From Streptomyces sp. NBC_00102 (lineage in GTDB: Bacteria; Actinomycetota; Actinomycetes; Streptomycetales; Streptomycetaceae), in contig NZ_JAPEMC010000001.1 of assembly GCF_026343115.1 (NCBI RefSeq), positions 3,162,001 to 3,226,000 of the forward strand: a stretch of 64,000 bases of DNA, given 5' to 3'. Positions 48,093 to 57,124 of the stretch are shown piece by piece. The notes beneath the pieces are model-generated. The model was not told the DNA's origin. It saw nothing but the letters and a program-made list of their open reading frames with translations, and made no database searches. The position numbers and the translations under genes are program-made. Position 1 is the stretch's first letter, and every line of letters begins with the position of its first letter.

Positions 48093-49412
48093 ATGCTCGC
48101 CGCCATGTCCGCAACCGCCGATTCGCCCGGTTCCCCGGCAGCCGTCGCCGTAGCCCGGAACGGCGGCGACGCCTGTCCGGGCACTTTGCGGCTGCACACG
48201 GCGGACGACGGTGCGCTGGCTCGCGTACGGATACCCGGCGGGGTGCTGACCGCCGCCCGGGCCCGCACCCTGCTGGACGCCGCCGAACGGCTCGGCGACG
48301 GTGAACTCCACCTCACCTCGCGCGGAAACGTACAACTCCGGGGCCTCGGCCAGGATTGCGGTGGCGAACTCGCCGAACTCCTGCGCGAGGCGGGCCTGCT
48401 GCCGTCCGACCGGCACGAACGCGCACGGAATGTCGTCGCCTCCCCGCTCTCCGGTCTCGACACCGCCGGCCGCTCCGACATCCGGCCCTGGCTGGACGAG
48501 TTGGACGCCCTGCTCTGCGCGAGCGAGCGCGCCACCGCGCTCTCCGGACGCTTCCTCTTCGCGCTGGACGACGGCCGCGGGGACGTGGACGCCCTGGGCG
48601 CCGACCTCACCCTGATCGCGCTCGACGACGGGCAGGCGCTGCTGCGGATCGGCCCCGGCGACACCGGAGCCCTCCTCCCCGTCGCTTTCGCGAACGCCCC
48701 GCGCGCCGCGCTGCTGGCCGCCGAGGCATTCCTCGACCTGGCGGCCGGACCGGACGTCTGGCGGATCTCCGGCCTCCCCGGTGCCGCCCGCGCCGTCCTC
48801 CCCGCCGAGGCCGCCCGCCGCGCGGGGCTCGCACCCCCGCCGGAACCACTCGCCCACCGGGCCGCCGCCGCGGCCCCCGGGCCGGGCGCGGTGACCGGGC
48901 CGGGCGGACGGACGGCGCTGCACGTCGGGGTACCGATGGGGCGGCTCACCGGGGTGCGGTGGCGGGCGCTCGTGGAGACCGCCGAACGCCTCGGCTCCGG
49001 CGAACTGCGCTGCACCCCGTGGCGCGGGGTCGTGGTGCCCGGCCTGGCCGCCGCCACCGCCCGGGAGGCCCTGGACGCGCTGGCCGGCGCCGGTCTGGTG
49101 ACCGGGCCCGGCTCCCCCTGGGCGGGGGTCGGCGCCTGCGTCGGGCGTCCCGGCTGCGCGAAGTCGCTCGCCGACGTACGGGCCGAGGCGGAGGCGGCAC
49201 TGGGTCCGGCCGGGCGGCTGCCCGTGTACTGGTCCGGGTGCGAACGCCGCTGCGGCCACCCCCGGGGCGAGTGGATCGACGTCCTCGCCACCCCGGACGG
49301 GCACCGGATCACCCACGTACGGGGGGAGTCGCGGGGCGCCCCGACCGCCGTCCCGGACGATCCGGCCGCGCTCGCCGCCGCGGTGGCCGCGGCCCGTGAC
49401 GCCCGTACCTGA
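48093..49412 (+). CDS. cobG: Precorrin-3B synthase CobG
   Basis: A 439-residue nitrite/sulfite-reductase-fold enzyme that uses O2 to contract the corrin ring (aerobic route). It has HLTSRGNVQLRGL near residue 75, the second ferredoxin-like half LRCTPWRGVVVPGL, and Cys residues for Fe4S4 and siroheme-type binding in ACVGRPGCAKSLADV and YWSGCERRCGHP. Two ATG codons (48093, 48105) are possible. It begins a plus-strand run with cobH and the cobI-cobJ fusion. Confidence 0.88.
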   Translation: MLAAMSATADSPGSPAAVAVARNGGDACPGTLRLHTADDGALARVRIPGGVLTAARARTLLDAAERLGDGELHLTSRGNVQLRGLGQDCGGELAELLREAGLLPSDRHERARNVVASPLSGLDTAGRSDIRPWLDELDALLCASERATALSGRFLFALDDGRGDVDALGADLTLIALDDGQALLRIGPGDTGALLPVAFANAPRAALLAAEAFLDLAAGPDVWRISGLPGAARAVLPAEAARRAGLAPPPEPLAHRAAAAAPGPGAVTGPGGRTALHVGVPMGRLTGVRWRALVETAERLGSGELRCTPWRGVVVPGLAAATAREALDALAGAGLVTGPGSPWAGVGACVGRPGCAKSLADVRAEAEAALGPAGRLPVYWSGCERRCGHPRGEWIDVLATPDGHRITHVRGESRGAPTAVPDDPAALAAAVAAARDART

Positions 49413-49534
49413 CCACGTGAACACCTGAACACCCGAACCGACCATGCCCCGGCACACGACCGCCCGTGCCCCGGCCCTCCCCGGCCGCCCGGCGAAAAGA
49501 CCGCCCCGGCCCGACCGAAGAAAGCGACAGCACT

Positions 49535-50161
49535 GTGCATCAGTACGAGAAGGACGGACCGGCGATCTACCGCCAGTCCTTCGCCACCATCCGCGCGGAG
49601 GCGGATCTCGCCGGTCTGCCCGCCGACGTCAGCCAGGTCGCGGTCCGGATGATCCACGCGTGCGGCATGGTCGACCTCGTACGCGACCTCGCCTTCTCCC
49701 CGACCGCCGTGGCCGACGCCCGCGCCGCGCTCCGGGGCGGCGCCCCGATCCTCTGCGACGTGGCGATGGTCGCCAGCGGGGTCACCCGCAAGCGGCTGCC
49801 CGCGGAGAACGAGGTCGTCTGCACCCTCTCCGACCCCTCGGTCCCGGAGCTCGCCCGAAAGATGGGCACCACCCGGAGCGCCGCCGCGCTGGAGCTGTGG
49901 CGGGACCGGCTGGAGGGCTCGGTCGTCGCCATCGGCAACGCGCCCACCGCACTCTTCCGGCTGCTGGAGATGATCGAGGAGGGCGCCCCGCTGCCCGCCG
50001 CCGTGATCGGCGTCCCGGTCGGCTTCATCGGCGCGGCCGAGTCCAAGGAGGCTCTCGCGGCGCACGGCTCGGGGGTCCAGCACCTGGTGGTGCGCGGCCG
50101 CCGCGGCGGCAGCGCCCTGGCGGCGGCAGCCGTCAACGCCCTCGCGAGCGAGGAGGAGTGA
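49535..50161 (+). CDS. cobH: Precorrin-8X methylmutase CobH
   Basis: A 208-residue methylmutase that moves the C11 methyl group to C12 to give hydrogenobyrinic acid. The catalytic His lies in [13 protein letters not shown], and the family block [37 protein letters not shown] and [16 protein letters not shown] is intact. The GTG at 49535 gives the standard length. The stop overlaps the cobI-cobJ start (GTGA). Confidence 0.95.
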   Translation: MHQYEKDGPAIYRQSFATIRAEADLAGLPADVSQVAVRMIHACGMVDLVRDLAFSPTAVADARAALRGGAPILCDVAMVASGVTRKRLPAENEVVCTLSDPSVPELARKMGTTRSAAALELWRDRLEGSVVAIGNAPTALFRLLEMIEEGAPLPAAVIGVPVGFIGAAESKEALAAHGSGVQHLVVRGRRGGSALAAAAVNALASEEE

Positions 50162-51726
50162 CCGGCACCGTCGCGGCGAACGAGAACGCCGCACACGCGT
50201 CCGCCCCCGCACGCGCCGAGGCGGCGACCGGCGGCACCGGCCGGCTCTACGGGGTCGGCCTCGGCCCCGGCGACCCGGAGTTGATGACGCTCCGGGCGGT
50301 GCGGGCCATCGCCGAGGCCGACGTGATCGCCTTCCACAGCGCCCGGCACGGCCGCTCGATCGCCCGGTCCATCGCCGCCGCCCACATCCGCCCCGACCAC
50401 GTCGAGGAACCGCTGGTCTACCCCGTCACGACGGAGACCACCGACCACCCGGGCGGCTACCGGGGCGCGCTGGAGGACTTCTACGCCGAGGCGGCGGCCC
50501 GGCTCGCCGTACACCTGGACGCGGGCCGCACGGTCGCCGTCCTCGCCGAGGGCGACCCGCTCTTCTACGGCTCGTACATGCACATGCACAAGCGGCTGGC
50601 GGACCGTTACCCCGCCGAGGTCATCCCCGGGGTCACCTCGGTCAGCGCCGCCGCCGCACGGCTCGGCACCCCGCTCGTCGAGGGCGAGGAGATCCTCACC
50701 ATCCTCCCCGGCACCCTCCCCGAGGAGGAGCTGACGGCCCGTCTGGCGTCCACCGACTCGGCCGTGGTGATGAAGCTCGGCCGGACCTTCCCGGCGGTGC
50801 GCCGCGCGTTCGAGGCGTCCGGCCGGCTGCCCGAGGCCCGGTACGTCGAACGCGCCACGATGGCCGGGGAGCGCACCGGCCGGCTCGCGGAGGTGGAGGC
50901 CGGATCGGTGCCGTACTTCGCGGTCGCCGTGGTCCCCAGCCGGATCGACGCCCCCCGCCCCGAGCCGGAGCCCGGCTCCGGCGAGGTCGTGGTGGTCGGC
51001 ACCGGACCGGCCGGCCCCCTCTGGCTGACGCCCGAGACGCGCGGGGCGCTGGCAGCGGCCGACGCGGTGGTCGGCTACACCACGTACCTGGACCGGGTAC
51101 CGGTCCGGCCCGGCCAGGCCCGCCACGGCTCGGACAACAAGGTGGAGGCGGAGCGCGCCGAGTTCGCGCTCGACCTCGCCCGGCGCGGCCATCGGGTGGC
51201 CGTGGTCTCGGGCGGCGACCCTGGCGTCTTCGCCATGGCGACGGCCGTCCTGGAGGCCGCCTCGCAGCCGGAGTTCGCGGACGTCCCGGTACGCGTGCTC
51301 CCCGGGGTCACCGCCGCGAACGCCGCGGCCGCCCGCGCGGGCGCCCCGCTCGGCCACGACTACGCGACGATCTCCCTCTCCGACCGGCTCAAGCCCTGGG
51401 AGGTCATCGCCGGACGGCTGCGCGCCGCGGCGACGGCCGACCTGGTCATCGCGCTCTACAACCCGGGCTCGAAGAGCCGAACCTGGCAGGTCGGCAAGGC
51501 CCGCGACCTGCTCCTCGAACACCGCTCCCCCGACACCCCGGTCGTGCTCGGCCGGGACGTCGGCGGCCCCACCGAGAGCGTGCGCACGGTCCGCCTCGCC
51601 GATCTCGACCCGGCCGAGGTGGACATGCGCACCCTCCTGATCATCGGGTCCTCGCAGACCCGCCGGGTGGACCGCCCCGACGGCGGCCGGCTCGTCTGGA
51701 CCCCGCGCCGCTACCCGGAGGCGTGA
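50158..51726 (+). CDS. cobIJ: Fused precorrin-2 C20- and precorrin-3B C17-methyltransferase (CobI-CobJ)
   Basis: A 522-residue fusion of two SAM-dependent uroporphyrin-III-type methyltransferases. CobI (about 28-255): [47 protein letters not shown]. CobJ (about 270-510): [74 protein letters not shown]. Such fusions are usual in actinomycetes. The first 27 residues are a low-complexity lead. The GTG at 50158 is fixed by overlap with the cobH stop; the frame opening earlier is a shadow of cobH. Confidence 0.95.
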   Translation: MTGTVAANENAAHASAPARAEAATGGTGRLYGVGLGPGDPELMTLRAVRAIAEADVIAFHSARHGRSIARSIAAAHIRPDHVEEPLVYPVTTETTDHPGGYRGALEDFYAEAAARLAVHLDAGRTVAVLAEGDPLFYGSYMHMHKRLADRYPAEVIPGVTSVSAAAARLGTPLVEGEEILTILPGTLPEEELTARLASTDSAVVMKLGRTFPAVRRAFEASGRLPEARYVERATMAGERTGRLAEVEAGSVPYFAVAVVPSRIDAPRPEPEPGSGEVVVVGTGPAGPLWLTPETRGALAAADAVVGYTTYLDRVPVRPGQARHGSDNKVEAERAEFALDLARRGHRVAVVSGGDPGVFAMATAVLEAASQPEFADVPVRVLPGVTAANAAAARAGAPLGHDYATISLSDRLKPWEVIAGRLRAAATADLVIALYNPGSKSRTWQVGKARDLLLEHRSPDTPVVLGRDVGGPTESVRTVRLADLDPAEVDMRTLLIIGSSQTRRVDRPDGGRLVWTPRRYPEA

Positions 51727-51746
51727 CGGGTCGGTACGGCTGAGGG

Positions 51747-52556
51747 TCAGCCGCTCAGGCGGGCGTCGAGCCAGGCCAGGGCCTCGGCCGGGGTCGAGGC
51801 CACCGGTACCCCCTCCGGGACCGGTGGCCTCTGGACGACCACCACCGGAATCCCGGCCTCCCGGGCCGCCGCCAGCTTCGGCGCGGTGGCCGCGCCGCCG
51901 CTGTCCTTGGTGACCAGTACGTCGACGCGGTGCCGGCGGAGCAGCTCCCGTTCGCCCTCGAACGTGAACGGCCCCCGGTCGAGCAGCACCTCCATCCGCG
52001 ACGGGTGCGGCTGCTCCGGCGCGTCCACCGACCGCATCAGGAACCAGAGTCCGTCCAGCCCCGCGAAGGCCGCGAGACCCGTCCGCCCGGTGGTGAGGAA
52101 GACCCGCTCGCCCAGCGGGGGCAGCAGGGCGGCGGCCTCCTCCAGGGAGCCGGCCGGGTGCCAGTCGTCGCCCGGGCCGGACACCCAGCCGGGACGGCGG
52201 AGCGCCAGCAGGGGAACATGGGCCTCGGCGGCGGCGCGGGCCGCGTGGAAACTGATCGTTCCGGCGAAAGGATGGGTGGCGTCGATGAGAGCGTCCACCC
52301 GGTGCTCCCGCAGCCACGCGGCGAGCCCCTCCGTACCGCCGAAGCCGCCGACGTGGACCTCGCCCGGCGGCAGCACCGGCTGGGCGACCCGTCCGGCGAG
52401 CGAACTCGTCACCCGCGGAGGTCTCCGCCCGCCGGCCGGAACCTCGGCGTCCAGGGCCTCCGCGAGCCGGCGGGCCTCGGTCGTCCCACCGAGCACGAGG
52501 ACGTGTGCCGGGGACACGGGCTCGTACGGCATGTCGGGCAGTGATATCGGCACCAT
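51747..52556 (-). CDS. cobK: Precorrin-6A reductase CobK
   Basis: A 269-residue NADPH-dependent reductase with VLVLGGTTEARRLAEAL at the start, IDATHPFAGTISFHAARAA and VLVTKDSGGAATAPKLAAAREAGIPVVVVQRP near the C-terminus, all family hallmarks. It is convergent with cobIJ (20 bp apart) and divergent from cbiD with only 14 bp between start codons. The ATG at 52556 or 52532 may be used. Confidence 0.94.
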   Translation of the reverse strand: MVPISLPDMPYEPVSPAHVLVLGGTTEARRLAEALDAEVPAGGRRPPRVTSSLAGRVAQPVLPPGEVHVGGFGGTEGLAAWLREHRVDALIDATHPFAGTISFHAARAAAEAHVPLLALRRPGWVSGPGDDWHPAGSLEEAAALLPPLGERVFLTTGRTGLAAFAGLDGLWFLMRSVDAPEQPHPSRMEVLLDRGPFTFEGERELLRRHRVDVLVTKDSGGAATAPKLAAAREAGIPVVVVQRPPVPEGVPVASTPAEALAWLDARLSG

Positions 52557-52570
52557 CGAGGGGACCTTCC

Positions 52571-53689
52571 GTGAGCGGTGAGGCGAAGGGCGGGCGCGAA
52601 GCCCAACTCAAACACACCGGCCTGCGCCCCGGTTGGACGACCGGCGCCTGTGCGACGGCGGCGACCACCGCCGCGTACACCGCGTTGCTGACCGGGGAGT
52701 TCCCCGACCCGGTGACGATCACCCTGCCGAAGGGGCAGACCCCCGCGTTCGCGCTCGCCGTGGAGTCGCCGGGAGACGGCACCGCGACCGCAGGAGTGGT
52801 CAAGGACGCCGGCGACGATCCGGACGTGACCCACGGGGCACTGGTCAGGTCGACGGTACGGGCGCTGCCGCCGGGCTCCGGGGTGGTCTTCCGGGCGGGT
52901 CCGGGCGTCGGCACGGTGACCCTGCCCGGCCTGCCGCTCGACGTCGGCGAACCGGCCATCAACCCGGTGCCCCGGCAGCTGATGCGCGAGCACGTGGCGC
53001 GGGTCGCGGCGGAACACGGCGCCGCCGGTGACGTGGAGATCACGATCTCCGTGGACGACGGCGAGGAGATCGCGCGTTCCACGTGGAACGGTCGCCTCGG
53101 CATCCTCGGCGGGCTCTCCATCCTCGGCACCACCGGGGTCGTCGTGCCGTACTCCTGCTCGGCCTGGATCGACTCCATCCGGCGCGGGGTCGACGTGGCG
53201 CTGGCCGCAGGGGAGACCCATGTGGCCGGGTGCACCGGCTCGACCTCGGAGAAGACGGTGGTCGCGGAGTACGGCCTGCCGGAGATCGCCCTGCTGGACA
53301 TGGGCGACTTCGCGGGTGCCGTGCTCAAGTACGTACGCCGCCATCCGGTCCCCCGGCTCACCGTCTGCGGCGGCTTCGCCAAGCTCTCCAAGCTCGCCGC
53401 CGGCCATATGGACCTGCACTCGGCACGGTCCCAGGTGGACAAGGGGTTCCTCGCCCGGCTGGCCCGGGAAGGCGGCGCGGACGAGGAGCTGGCCGAGGCG
53501 GTGGCGCACGCCAACACCGGTCTCGCCGCACTCCAGTCGTGCGCGGCGGCCGGGGTCCCGCTGGGCGACCTGGTGGCGGTGGCCGCCCGCGACCAGGCGC
53601 TGGAGGTGCTGCGCGGGGCGCCGGTCGCGGTGGACGTGATCTGTATCGACCGGGCCGGCACGGTGGTCGGGCGCAGCGCGGTCCGCTGA
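52571..53689 (+). CDS. cbiD: Cobalt-precorrin-5B C1-methyltransferase CbiD
   Basis: A 372-residue SAM-dependent methyltransferase with GLRPGWTTGACATAATTAA near residue 18, the NPVPRQLMREHV block, the GTTGVVVPYSCSAWIDSI loop and VCGGFAKLSKLAAGHMDLHS. In the classic anaerobic route it methylates C1; in this aerobic set it probably replaces CobF. The GTG at 52571 follows GAGGGGA. Confidence 0.93.
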   Translation: MSGEAKGGREAQLKHTGLRPGWTTGACATAATTAAYTALLTGEFPDPVTITLPKGQTPAFALAVESPGDGTATAGVVKDAGDDPDVTHGALVRSTVRALPPGSGVVFRAGPGVGTVTLPGLPLDVGEPAINPVPRQLMREHVARVAAEHGAAGDVEITISVDDGEEIARSTWNGRLGILGGLSILGTTGVVVPYSCSAWIDSIRRGVDVALAAGETHVAGCTGSTSEKTVVAEYGLPEIALLDMGDFAGAVLKYVRRHPVPRLTVCGGFAKLSKLAAGHMDLHSARSQVDKGFLARLAREGGADEELAEAVAHANTGLAALQSCAAAGVPLGDLVAVAARDQALEVLRGAPVAVDVICIDRAGTVVGRSAVR

Positions 53690-53716
53690 GCCCGCGGACC
53701 GACCGCCGACGGGGCG

Positions 53717-54466
53717 TCAGCAGGTGTGGCGGTCGCGGTGCGGCGAGTAGAGGTGACTGTCGCGGAACTGCTCCGCGCCCAGGGTGCGCCCGACCAGGAT
53801 GACCGCCGTACGGATCACCCCGGCCTCCTCCACCTGTCCGGCGATGGTCTCCAGCGTGCCGCGCAGCACGATCTCGTCCGGCCGGGAGGCCATCGCCACC
53901 ACGGCGGCCGGGCAGTCGGGCCCGTAGTGCGGCAGCAACTCCTCCACCACCCGGTCCGCGTACCTGGCGGCCAGGTGGAGCACCAGCAGGGCGCCGCTGC
54001 GGCCGAGGGTCGCCAGGTCCTCGCCCTGGGGCATGGCGGTGGCCCGCTGGGCGATCCGGGTCAGGATGACCGTCTGACCGACCGTCGGCACGGTCAGCTC
54101 CCGCTTCAGCGCCGCGGCGGCGGCGGCGAACGCCGGTACCCCGGGCACCACTTCGTACGGCACCGCGGCGTCGTCGAGCCGCTTCATCTGCTCGTTGACC
54201 GCGCTGAAGACGGACGGGTCGCCGGAGTGCAGCCGGGCGACGTCGTGGCCCTCGGCATGGGCGCGGACCAGTTCGGCGGTGATCTGCTCGATGTCCAGGC
54301 CCTGGGTGTCGGTCAGCCGGGCGTCCGGCGGGCAGTCGGCGAGCAGTTCGCGCGGCACCAGGCTGCCCGCGTAGAGGCAGACCGGACTGGCGGCGAGGAG
54401 CCGGGCACCGCGCACCGTGATCAGGTCGGCCGCGCCGGGTCCTGCGCCGATGAAGTACACGGTCAT
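53717..54466 (-). CDS. cobM: Precorrin-4 C11-methyltransferase CobM
   Basis: A 249-residue SAM-dependent methyltransferase. VYFIGAGPGAADLITVRGARLL, VARLHSGDPSVFSAVNEQM, VVPGVPAFAAAAAALKRELT and VILTRIAQRATAMP are the expected motifs. Its ATG overlaps the cobL stop by 4 bp. It is convergent with cbiD (27 bp apart). Confidence 0.95.
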   Translation of the reverse strand: MTVYFIGAGPGAADLITVRGARLLAASPVCLYAGSLVPRELLADCPPDARLTDTQGLDIEQITAELVRAHAEGHDVARLHSGDPSVFSAVNEQMKRLDDAAVPYEVVPGVPAFAAAAAALKRELTVPTVGQTVILTRIAQRATAMPQGEDLATLGRSGALLVLHLAARYADRVVEELLPHYGPDCPAAVVAMASRPDEIVLRGTLETIAGQVEEAGVIRTAVILVGRTLGAEQFRDSHLYSPHRDRHTC

Positions 54467-55731
54467 GGGGTCTCTCCCGGGGAGTCGTGGGGCTTGCGTA
54501 CGGACCACTGGGTGACGGGCATCGCCTGGCGCCAGCCGGTGAAGCCGCCGACCGGGACGGCGTGGGACACCGCGAGCCGGACGAGTTCGCCGCCGTGGCG
54601 CCGGTAGCGGTCGGCGAGCAGCGCCTCCGACTCCAGCGTGACGGTGTTGGCGACCAGCCGTCCCCCGGTGGGCAGCGCCTCCCAGCAGGCGTCGAGCAGC
54701 CCCGGGGCGGTGAGCCCGCCGCCGACGAAGACGGCGTCCGGCGCCGGCAGCCCGGCGAGCGCCTGCGGGGCGCGGCCGGAGACCACCCGCAGTCCGGGCA
54801 CCCCGAGCCGGTCGGCGTTGCGGCCGATCCGGGCGGCGCGCGCTTCGTCGCGTTCGACGGTGACCGCGCGGCAGGACGGATGGGCGCGCATCCACTCGAC
54901 GGCGATCGAGCCGGAGCCACCGCCGACGTCCCAGAGCAGTTCGCCGGGCGCGGGTGCCAGCGCGGCGAGGGTGGCGGCCCGGACATGGCGCTTGGTGAGC
55001 TGCCCGTCGTGCTCGTACGCGGTGTCGGGCAGCCCGGGGACGAGGCCGAGGCGGAGCGCCTCGGGGGCGGCGCGGCACTCCACGGCGACGAGGTTCAGCG
55101 GGTCGCCCGCCGGGCGGTCCCAGCCCTCGGCGGTTCCCTCGTGGCGGGCCTCGGCGGCCGAGCCGAGCTGTTCGAGGACGGTCAGCCGGCTCGGGCCGAA
55201 GCCGTGCTCGGTGAGCAGGGCGGCCACGGTCGCGGGGGTGGCCGCGTCCGCGCTCAGCACCAGCAGCCGGCGGCCGTCGTGCAGGGCGGCGAGCAGCCGG
55301 GCGGCGGGGCGGCCCACCAGCGTGACGGTCTCGGTGTCCTCGGCGGGCCAGCCGAGCCGGGCGCAGGCGTACGCCACCGAGGACGGGTGCGGCAGCACGC
55401 GCAGTGCTCCGGCGCCCAGCTCCTCGGTGAGCGCGCGGCCGATCCCGTAGAACATCGGGTCTCCGCTGGCCAGCACCGCGATCCGGCTCCCCCGGTGGGC
55501 GGCGAGCAGGCCCGCGACGGCGGGGCGCAGCGGCGAGGGCCAGGCGACCCGCAGGCCCCCGCACACGACGGGCAGCAGTCCGAGCTGGCGCCCGGCGCCG
55601 ATCAGGACCTCGGCCTCCAGCAGCGCGGTGCGGGCCGGTCCCGCCAGGCCCGCCCAGCCGTCCGCGCCGATGCCGACGACATCCACCGGGGCCGGCGGGG
55701 GTGCGGATGATGCGGGCGGGGTGGTGGGCAC
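54463..55731 (-). CDS. cobL: Precorrin-6B C5,15-methyltransferase/decarboxylase CobL (CbiE-CbiT)
   Basis: A 422-residue two-domain enzyme. The CbiE half (about 15-215; VDVVGIGADGWAGL, VLASGDPMFYGIG) methylates C5. The CbiT half (about 235-420; LTKRHVRAATLAALAPAPGELLWDVGGGSGSIAVEW) methylates C15 and decarboxylates. The GTG at 55731 is the furthest sensible start. It is coupled to cobM. Confidence 0.95.
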   Translation of the reverse strand: MPTTPPASSAPPPAPVDVVGIGADGWAGLAGPARTALLEAEVLIGAGRQLGLLPVVCGGLRVAWPSPLRPAVAGLLAAHRGSRIAVLASGDPMFYGIGRALTEELGAGALRVLPHPSSVAYACARLGWPAEDTETVTLVGRPAARLLAALHDGRRLLVLSADAATPATVAALLTEHGFGPSRLTVLEQLGSAAEARHEGTAEGWDRPAGDPLNLVAVECRAAPEALRLGLVPGLPDTAYEHDGQLTKRHVRAATLAALAPAPGELLWDVGGGSGSIAVEWMRAHPSCRAVTVERDEARAARIGRNADRLGVPGLRVVSGRAPQALAGLPAPDAVFVGGGLTAPGLLDACWEALPTGGRLVANTVTLESEALLADRYRRHGGELVRLAVSHAVPVGGFTGWRQAMPVTQWSVRKPHDSPGETP

Positions 55732-55938
55732 GGCCGGACCTCGGTGTTCGGGGCGTTCGGAGCGATCGGGGCGTTCGGGGCGTTCAAGGGGGTCTCGGGC
55801 GGGCGGAGACGCTGCCGCACTCTACTGTCCGCCACCCGGGCGACGACCGGCCGGGCCCGCCGGGACCGCTCGCGCGGGTGGCCCGTGCGGTGTCCGATGG
55901 AGTGAGGACAGGGGGGCCGACGACGGAGGTGCAGGCGT

Positions 55939-56358
55939 ATGAAGTACCTGGTGATGGTGCAGGGCTCGCAGGCCGATTACGACGCGATGTCCGGCCACGG
56001 GTCCGCCGAGGGCGGCCCGGCGTGGGGCGATCAGGACCGGAAGGCGATGTTCGCGCACATGGAAGCCCTCAACAAGGAGCTGGAGGCGTCCGGCGAGATG
56101 CTCTACTGCGACGGCCTCACCGCCCCGGACGAGACCCGGTTCGTCACGGCGGGCGCGGACGGCGGGCCCCCGGTGGTCGCCGATGCCCCGTACGACCGGG
56201 CGCAGGTACTGATCGCCGGGTACTGGGTGCTGGAGTGCACGGGCCTGGAGCGGGTCACGGAGATCGCCGCCCGGGTCGTCGCCTGCCCGCAGCCCGAGGG
56301 CGCCCCGGACCGGCCGGTGGCGATCCGCCCGATCGGGGAGGCCCCCGAAGGGGAGTAG
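55939..56358 (+). CDS. YCII-related (DGPF) domain protein
   Basis: A 139-residue protein beginning MKYLVMVQGSQADY, with MFAHMEALNKELEASGEMLYCDGLTAPDETRFV and VLIAGYWVLECTGLERVTEIAARV, the pattern of the DGPF/YCII family often linked to ECF sigma factors. No sigma factor is adjacent here. Function is unknown. Confidence 0.88.
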   Translation: MKYLVMVQGSQADYDAMSGHGSAEGGPAWGDQDRKAMFAHMEALNKELEASGEMLYCDGLTAPDETRFVTAGADGGPPVVADAPYDRAQVLIAGYWVLECTGLERVTEIAARVVACPQPEGAPDRPVAIRPIGEAPEGE

Positions 56359-56425
56359 CCCGGGTGAGCCCGCCCGGCGGCGGCAGGAGTCGCCGATGCC
56401 GGCGTCCGCCGCCACCATCGGCAGT

Positions 56426-57124
56426 ATGACCACGAGCAGGAAGAGCGCCGGGGAGTCCGCGGCGGACGGAGTACCCACCCTTCGGATCGCGCAGCAGCCT
56501 CAGGCGGACGAGCTGCTGGCCCGCAGCCCGCTGGCCGCCCTGGTCGGCATGCTGCTCGACCAGCAGGTCCCCATGGAGTGGGCCTTCACCGGCCCGCACT
56601 CGCTGGCCCTGCGGATGGGGGCGGAGGACTTGGACGCCCGGGAGATCGCCGCGTACTCCCCCGAGGCGTTCGCCGCGCTCTTCACCGACAAGCCGGCCCT
56701 GCACCGCTACCCCGGTTCCATGGCGAAGCGGGTGCAGCAGCTGTGCCGGTTCCTCGTCGCGGAGTACGACGGCGACGCGGCCGCGGTGTGGGCCGACGCC
56801 GCCACCGGCGAGGAACTGCTGGACCGGCTGAACGCGCTCCCCGGCTTCGGCGCCCAGAAGGCGCAGATCTTCCTGGCCCTGCTGGGCAAGCAGTTCGGCG
56901 TCCGGCCGCCCGGCTGGCGGGAGGCGGCGGGGGCGTACGGGGAACGGGGCGGGCACCGCTCGGTCGCCGACATCACTGGCCCCGAGTCGCTCGCCGAGGT
57001 CCGCGCGTTCAAGCAGCGGGCGAAGGCGGAAGCGAAGGCTGCGGCCACCGCGAAGAAGAAGGCGCCGGCGAAGAAGAAGGCGCCGGCGAAGAAGACCGGC
57101 ACCACCCCCCGGACCGCGAAGTGA
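56426..57124 (+). CDS. HhH-GPD family DNA repair-like protein with Lys-rich tail
   Basis: A 232-residue protein. The LVGMLLDQQVPMEWAFTGPH segment and the helix-hairpin-helix LNALPGFGAQKAQIFLALLGKQFG match the HhH-GPD base-excision fold. The catalytic Lys/Asp region is not clear, so glycosylase activity is uncertain. The C-terminal 35 residues are a KAxAKKKAPAKK tail, likely DNA-binding. An ATG at 56396 would add ten residues; 56426 begins the conserved part. The stop overlaps the M28 peptidase start (GTGA). Confidence 0.82.
   Translation: MTTSRKSAGESAADGVPTLRIAQQPQADELLARSPLAALVGMLLDQQVPMEWAFTGPHSLALRMGAEDLDAREIAAYSPEAFAALFTDKPALHRYPGSMAKRVQQLCRFLVAEYDGDAAAVWADAATGEELLDRLNALPGFGAQKAQIFLALLGKQFGVRPPGWREAAGAYGERGGHRSVADITGPESLAEVRAFKQRAKAEAKAAATAKKKAPAKKKAPAKKTGTTPRTAK

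Noticed and set aside
47917..48114. A 65-codon minus-strand frame between cobN and cobG
   Set aside because: Composition is typical of chance frames, without a ribosome site or family resemblance; it runs antisense into the cobG start.
49567..53661. A 1364-codon open frame on the minus strand across cobH, cobIJ, cobK and cbiD
   Set aside because: It is antisense to well-supported cobalamin genes, has no family motifs and no ribosome site. Long antisense frames are expected at this GC content.
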